DNA of 7,616 nt, taken from Chloroflexota bacterium (GTDB lineage Bacteria > Chloroflexota > Limnocylindria > Limnocylindrales > CSP1-4). Positions within the stretch are counted from its first letter, which is position 1. The number at the start of each line of letters is the position of its first letter. Shown here one piece after another: positions 6,049 through 7,616 of the stretch. Location: positions 1-7,616 of the forward strand of contig JAJYEB010000085.1 in assembly GCA_021790375.1 (NCBI GenBank), in the 5' to 3' direction. The translations under genes and the position numbers were made by a program. Under the pieces are notes generated by a model that saw only the letters and a list, made by a program, of their open reading frames with translations, had not been told where the DNA came from and made no database searches.

Positions 6049-7475
6049 CACCGTCCGCCGTCGCCCACCAGGTCGCGGTAGAGCCCGGTCAGTCGCGCGA
6101 CCTCGGTCTCCCAGTTGTAGCGCTCGTGGGCCGCCCGCAGACAGCGCCGGTGCAGGTCGGCCAGCTGATCGGGCGGGAGATCCAGGATCGATCGGATCGC
6201 GCGCGCCACGTCGGCCGGATCGGCCGGGTCGCAGGTCGCGCCGAGCGGGGCGTCCGGATCGGTCAGCACGATGCGGTGCATCTCCGGGAAGTCGCTCACC
6301 ACCACCGGGACGCCGGCCGCGAGACTCTCGAACAGCTTGTTGGGCGTCGAGAGGTAGTGGTTCAGCGTCGAGCGCTGGATGGGCATCACCCCGACGTCGG
6401 CCGAGGCCACCCAGGGCGGCAGCTCGTGCGGCGGGACGGCGTCGAGCACGTGGAGGCGGCCCCCGTACCGCGGATCCGCGGCGCGCCGGTCCAGGCTCGC
6501 GCGCTCGCTGCCGTAGCCCAGGAAGACGGCGTGCACCTGCTCCATGCCCGGTTGCAGGATCGCCTCGGCGAGTTCCTCCATGCCGCGATGCGCGGAGAAC
6601 CCGCCGTGGTAGAGCGCCACCGGGTGGCCCGCGGGGATCCCGGCCGCGGCCCGCAGCAGGTCGGGGCGTGGCTCCGGCGGCTCCCAGCGGGCGGGACAGT
6701 TGCGCACGACCACGACGCGGCGCGGGCGGTAGCGGCGCCCCAGGTCCTCGGCGAGCGACTGGTTGACGGTCACCAGCGCATCGACCCGGTCGACCCACCC
6801 GCGCTCCCGGCGCGCCAGGAACCGGCGTAGCCACCCCGGCAGCTTCGCGATCCGGCCCGACTCGACGTAGATCTCGTGGCTGTCGTAGACCAGCGCGGGG
6901 CGAGTGCCGGGTGCGGTCCGGCCGTGCCGTGCGGCGGCGGCAACCGCCCCGGGCAGGCCGGAGAGGTCGTGCCCGTGGTATGCGTCCGCCTCGGGAGCCG
7001 CGGCGGCGGCCGCGCGCGCCCACCCCACGATCGAGTACTGCCAGCGGGTCAGCCAGTCGAGCGTGTCCCCGCCCGGCCGGGCCCGTCCGCCGCGCGCCGC
7101 CCTGAAGGCCAGGTAGAAGGGGGCCCGGACGAGCATCCAGCCGATCCAGGCCAGGGCGACCGGGGTGACCGCCACGGCCTCGGCCCAGCCCTTCGGGCCG
7201 CGCTTCGCGTCGTAGGCGTAGCGGAACCGGATCCAGCCGCGTGCCCGCCACGGATACCGGCCCAGCACGTACCAGCGTTTCCAGCCCTGCGGCAGGGGGA
7301 TCCGGACGATCTCGAACCCGTCGCGGCGCTCGCGCTCCACCGCGGTCGAGGCAACGTCGCGGGGCCGCGCCATGATCGTGACCTGGTGGCCCGCCTCGAC
7401 CAGGCTCCCCGCCTCGCGCAGCACGCGCGCGTCGGTGGTGCAGTCGTTGAAGACGAACATCACGATGCGGCTCAC
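6048..7475 (-). CDS. Glycosyltransferase, GT-B fold, GT4-like (first of a tandem pair)
   Basis: The protein has 475 residues and starts at GTG 7475, six nt after a GGAGGA ribosome binding site. The N-terminal Rossmann domain begins IVMFVFNDCTTDARVLREAG (4-23). Residues 62-136 form an insertion rich in Trp, Tyr and Arg with a hydrophobic run (100-124) that could dip into the membrane. Next come YHGHDLSGLPGA (166-177) and YDSHEIYVESGR (197-208), motifs shared with many GT4 enzymes. The donor-binding half has ALYHGGFSAHRGMEEL (287-302), LHVLDAVPP (341-349), VASADVGVMPI (356-366) and TPNKLFESLAAGVPVV (377-392) with Glu383. The C-terminus RYNWETEVARL is typical. The next gene is clearly paralogous: 34 of 48 residues match without gaps over 356-403. 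The start overlaps the stop of the gene upstream (GTGA) and the stop overlaps the next start (TGATG), so three genes appear translationally coupled. A role in surface glycan assembly is likely; donor and acceptor are unknown. Confidence 0.94.
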   Translation of the reverse strand: MSRIVMFVFNDCTTDARVLREAGSLVEAGHQVTIMARPRDVASTAVERERRDGFEIVRIPLPQGWKRWYVLGRYPWRARGWIRFRYAYDAKRGPKGWAEAVAVTPVALAWIGWMLVRAPFYLAFRAARGGRARPGGDTLDWLTRWQYSIVGWARAAAAAAPEADAYHGHDLSGLPGAVAAAARHGRTAPGTRPALVYDSHEIYVESGRIAKLPGWLRRFLARRERGWVDRVDALVTVNQSLAEDLGRRYRPRRVVVVRNCPARWEPPEPRPDLLRAAAGIPAGHPVALYHGGFSAHRGMEELAEAILQPGMEQVHAVFLGYGSERASLDRRAADPRYGGRLHVLDAVPPHELPPWVASADVGVMPIQRSTLNHYLSTPNKLFESLAAGVPVVVSDFPEMHRIVLTDPDAPLGATCDPADPADVARAIRSILDLPPDQLADLHRRCLRAAHERYNWETEVARLTGLYRDLVGDGGR

Positions 7476-7616
7476 GCGGGGTCCTCCACCACCGCCGCGT
7501 CCGCCGGCGCCGCCGCGTCTGCCGGCACCGCGTTCGCCGGCGTCGCCGGGAGGTCCTCGACGGCGGCGCCCGCCCACGGCTCCGCCGCGCCGCCGGATCC
7601 CACGCGGCCCGCAAGC
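7472..7616 (-). CDS. C-terminal end of an unidentified protein with an Ala/Pro/Asp-rich tail (5' end outside window)
   Basis: One minus-strand frame is open from the right edge to a TGA at 7474-7472 and encodes 47 residues ending VVEDPA. No start is needed inside the window. Nearly every codon ends in G or C (GCG, CCG, GAC, GTG, GGC), as in the real genes here. The competing frame instead gives a Gly/Arg-only stretch. The TGA overlaps the GTG start of the first glycosyltransferase by the four bases GTGA, a typical operon junction. The visible part is acidic, low in complexity and built on PADAA-type repeats, which suggests a disordered C-terminal tail. No domain is visible, so I cannot name the product. 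Operon position suggests another glycan-biosynthesis protein. Confidence 0.75.
   Translation of the reverse strand, partial: LAGRVGSGGAAEPWAGAAVEDLPATPANAVPADAAAPADAAVVEDPA
7482..7487 (-). promoter_or_regulatory. Ribosome binding site fixing the GTG start of the first glycosyltransferase
   Basis: On the minus strand GGAGGA lies six nt before GTG 7475. This strong, well-spaced site decides against the in-frame GTG at 7577, which would add 34 Gly/Arg-rich residues read out of frame from the preceding gene. Confidence 0.85.
7491..7541 (-). repeat. Degenerate 18-bp tandem repeat coding a PADAA-type tail
   Basis: Two 18-bp units (7491-7508 and 7509-7526) match at 16 of 18 bases. A related 15-bp unit follows (7527-7541). 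Read on the minus strand they encode PANAV, PADAAA and PADAAV at the end of the partial upstream gene. Copy number may vary between relatives by slippage. Confidence 0.65.

Noticed and set aside
7476..7577. A longer first glycosyltransferase starting at GTG 7577
   Set aside because: The extra 34 residues are almost only Gly and Arg, and the strong ribosome binding site at 7482-7487 points to GTG 7475. The region is coded in another frame by the upstream gene.
6049..7614. Upstream extension of the second glycosyltransferase in its own frame across the whole first glycosyltransferase gene (960 codons in total)
   Set aside because: The extension is Arg-rich and overlaps a clear gene in another frame. 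The TGATG-coupled ATG at 6048 begins exactly where the GT-B fold starts.
1..7616. CRISPR arrays, insertion-sequence ends, tRNA or rRNA genes, riboswitches, phage or defence genes
   Set aside because: I found no regularly spaced repeats, transposase or integrase motifs, or RNA-gene signatures. Almost all of the window is covered by the listed genes.

Overview
The window comes from a very GC-rich bacterium. G/C dominates third codon positions, and many shadow reading frames stay open as a result. The gene content is a Wzm/Wzt- or TagG/TagH-type exporter, two GT4-like glycosyltransferases and a UPF0182 membrane protein. This combination fits a Chloroflexota (for example Limnocylindria-like) or Actinomycetota genome. 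The sequence alone does not decide between them, and no rRNA, tRNA or other marker gene is present.

Layout from left to right: (1) 1-1508, minus strand, a two-gene ABC-2 exporter. The permease comes first and the ATPase second, and the ATPase runs off the left edge. They are joined by a one-base TGATG stop/start overlap. (2) 1509-1709, the only real intergenic region, lies between divergent genes. It carries a ribosome binding site for the gene on its right and a 13-bp direct repeat. (3) 1710-4757, plus strand, a complete 1015-residue UPF0182 protein with seven predicted membrane segments and a large extracytoplasmic domain. (4) 4732-7475, minus strand, two paralogous GT-B glycosyltransferases, again joined by TGATG. 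The 3' end of the downstream one overlaps the UPF0182 gene tail-to-tail by 26 bp. (5) 7472-7616, minus strand, the Ala/Pro/Asp-rich C-terminal end of another gene. It is recognisable only by frame and codon bias, and its stop overlaps the GTG start of the upstream glycosyltransferase.

The minus-strand genes read as a surface-polysaccharide locus: glycosyltransferases would build a lipid-linked glycan and the ABC-2 exporter would move it across the membrane. The UPF0182 gene sits between the two minus-strand blocks in the opposite orientation. Its function is unknown, and a role in envelope or glycan biology is only inferred from its position. I see no convincing new system, CRISPR array, mobile element or RNA gene. 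The points most worth a second look are the asymmetric loss of conserved histidines between the tandem glycosyltransferases, the hydrophobic insertion in one of them, the convergent gene overlap, and the start-site question for UPF0182.
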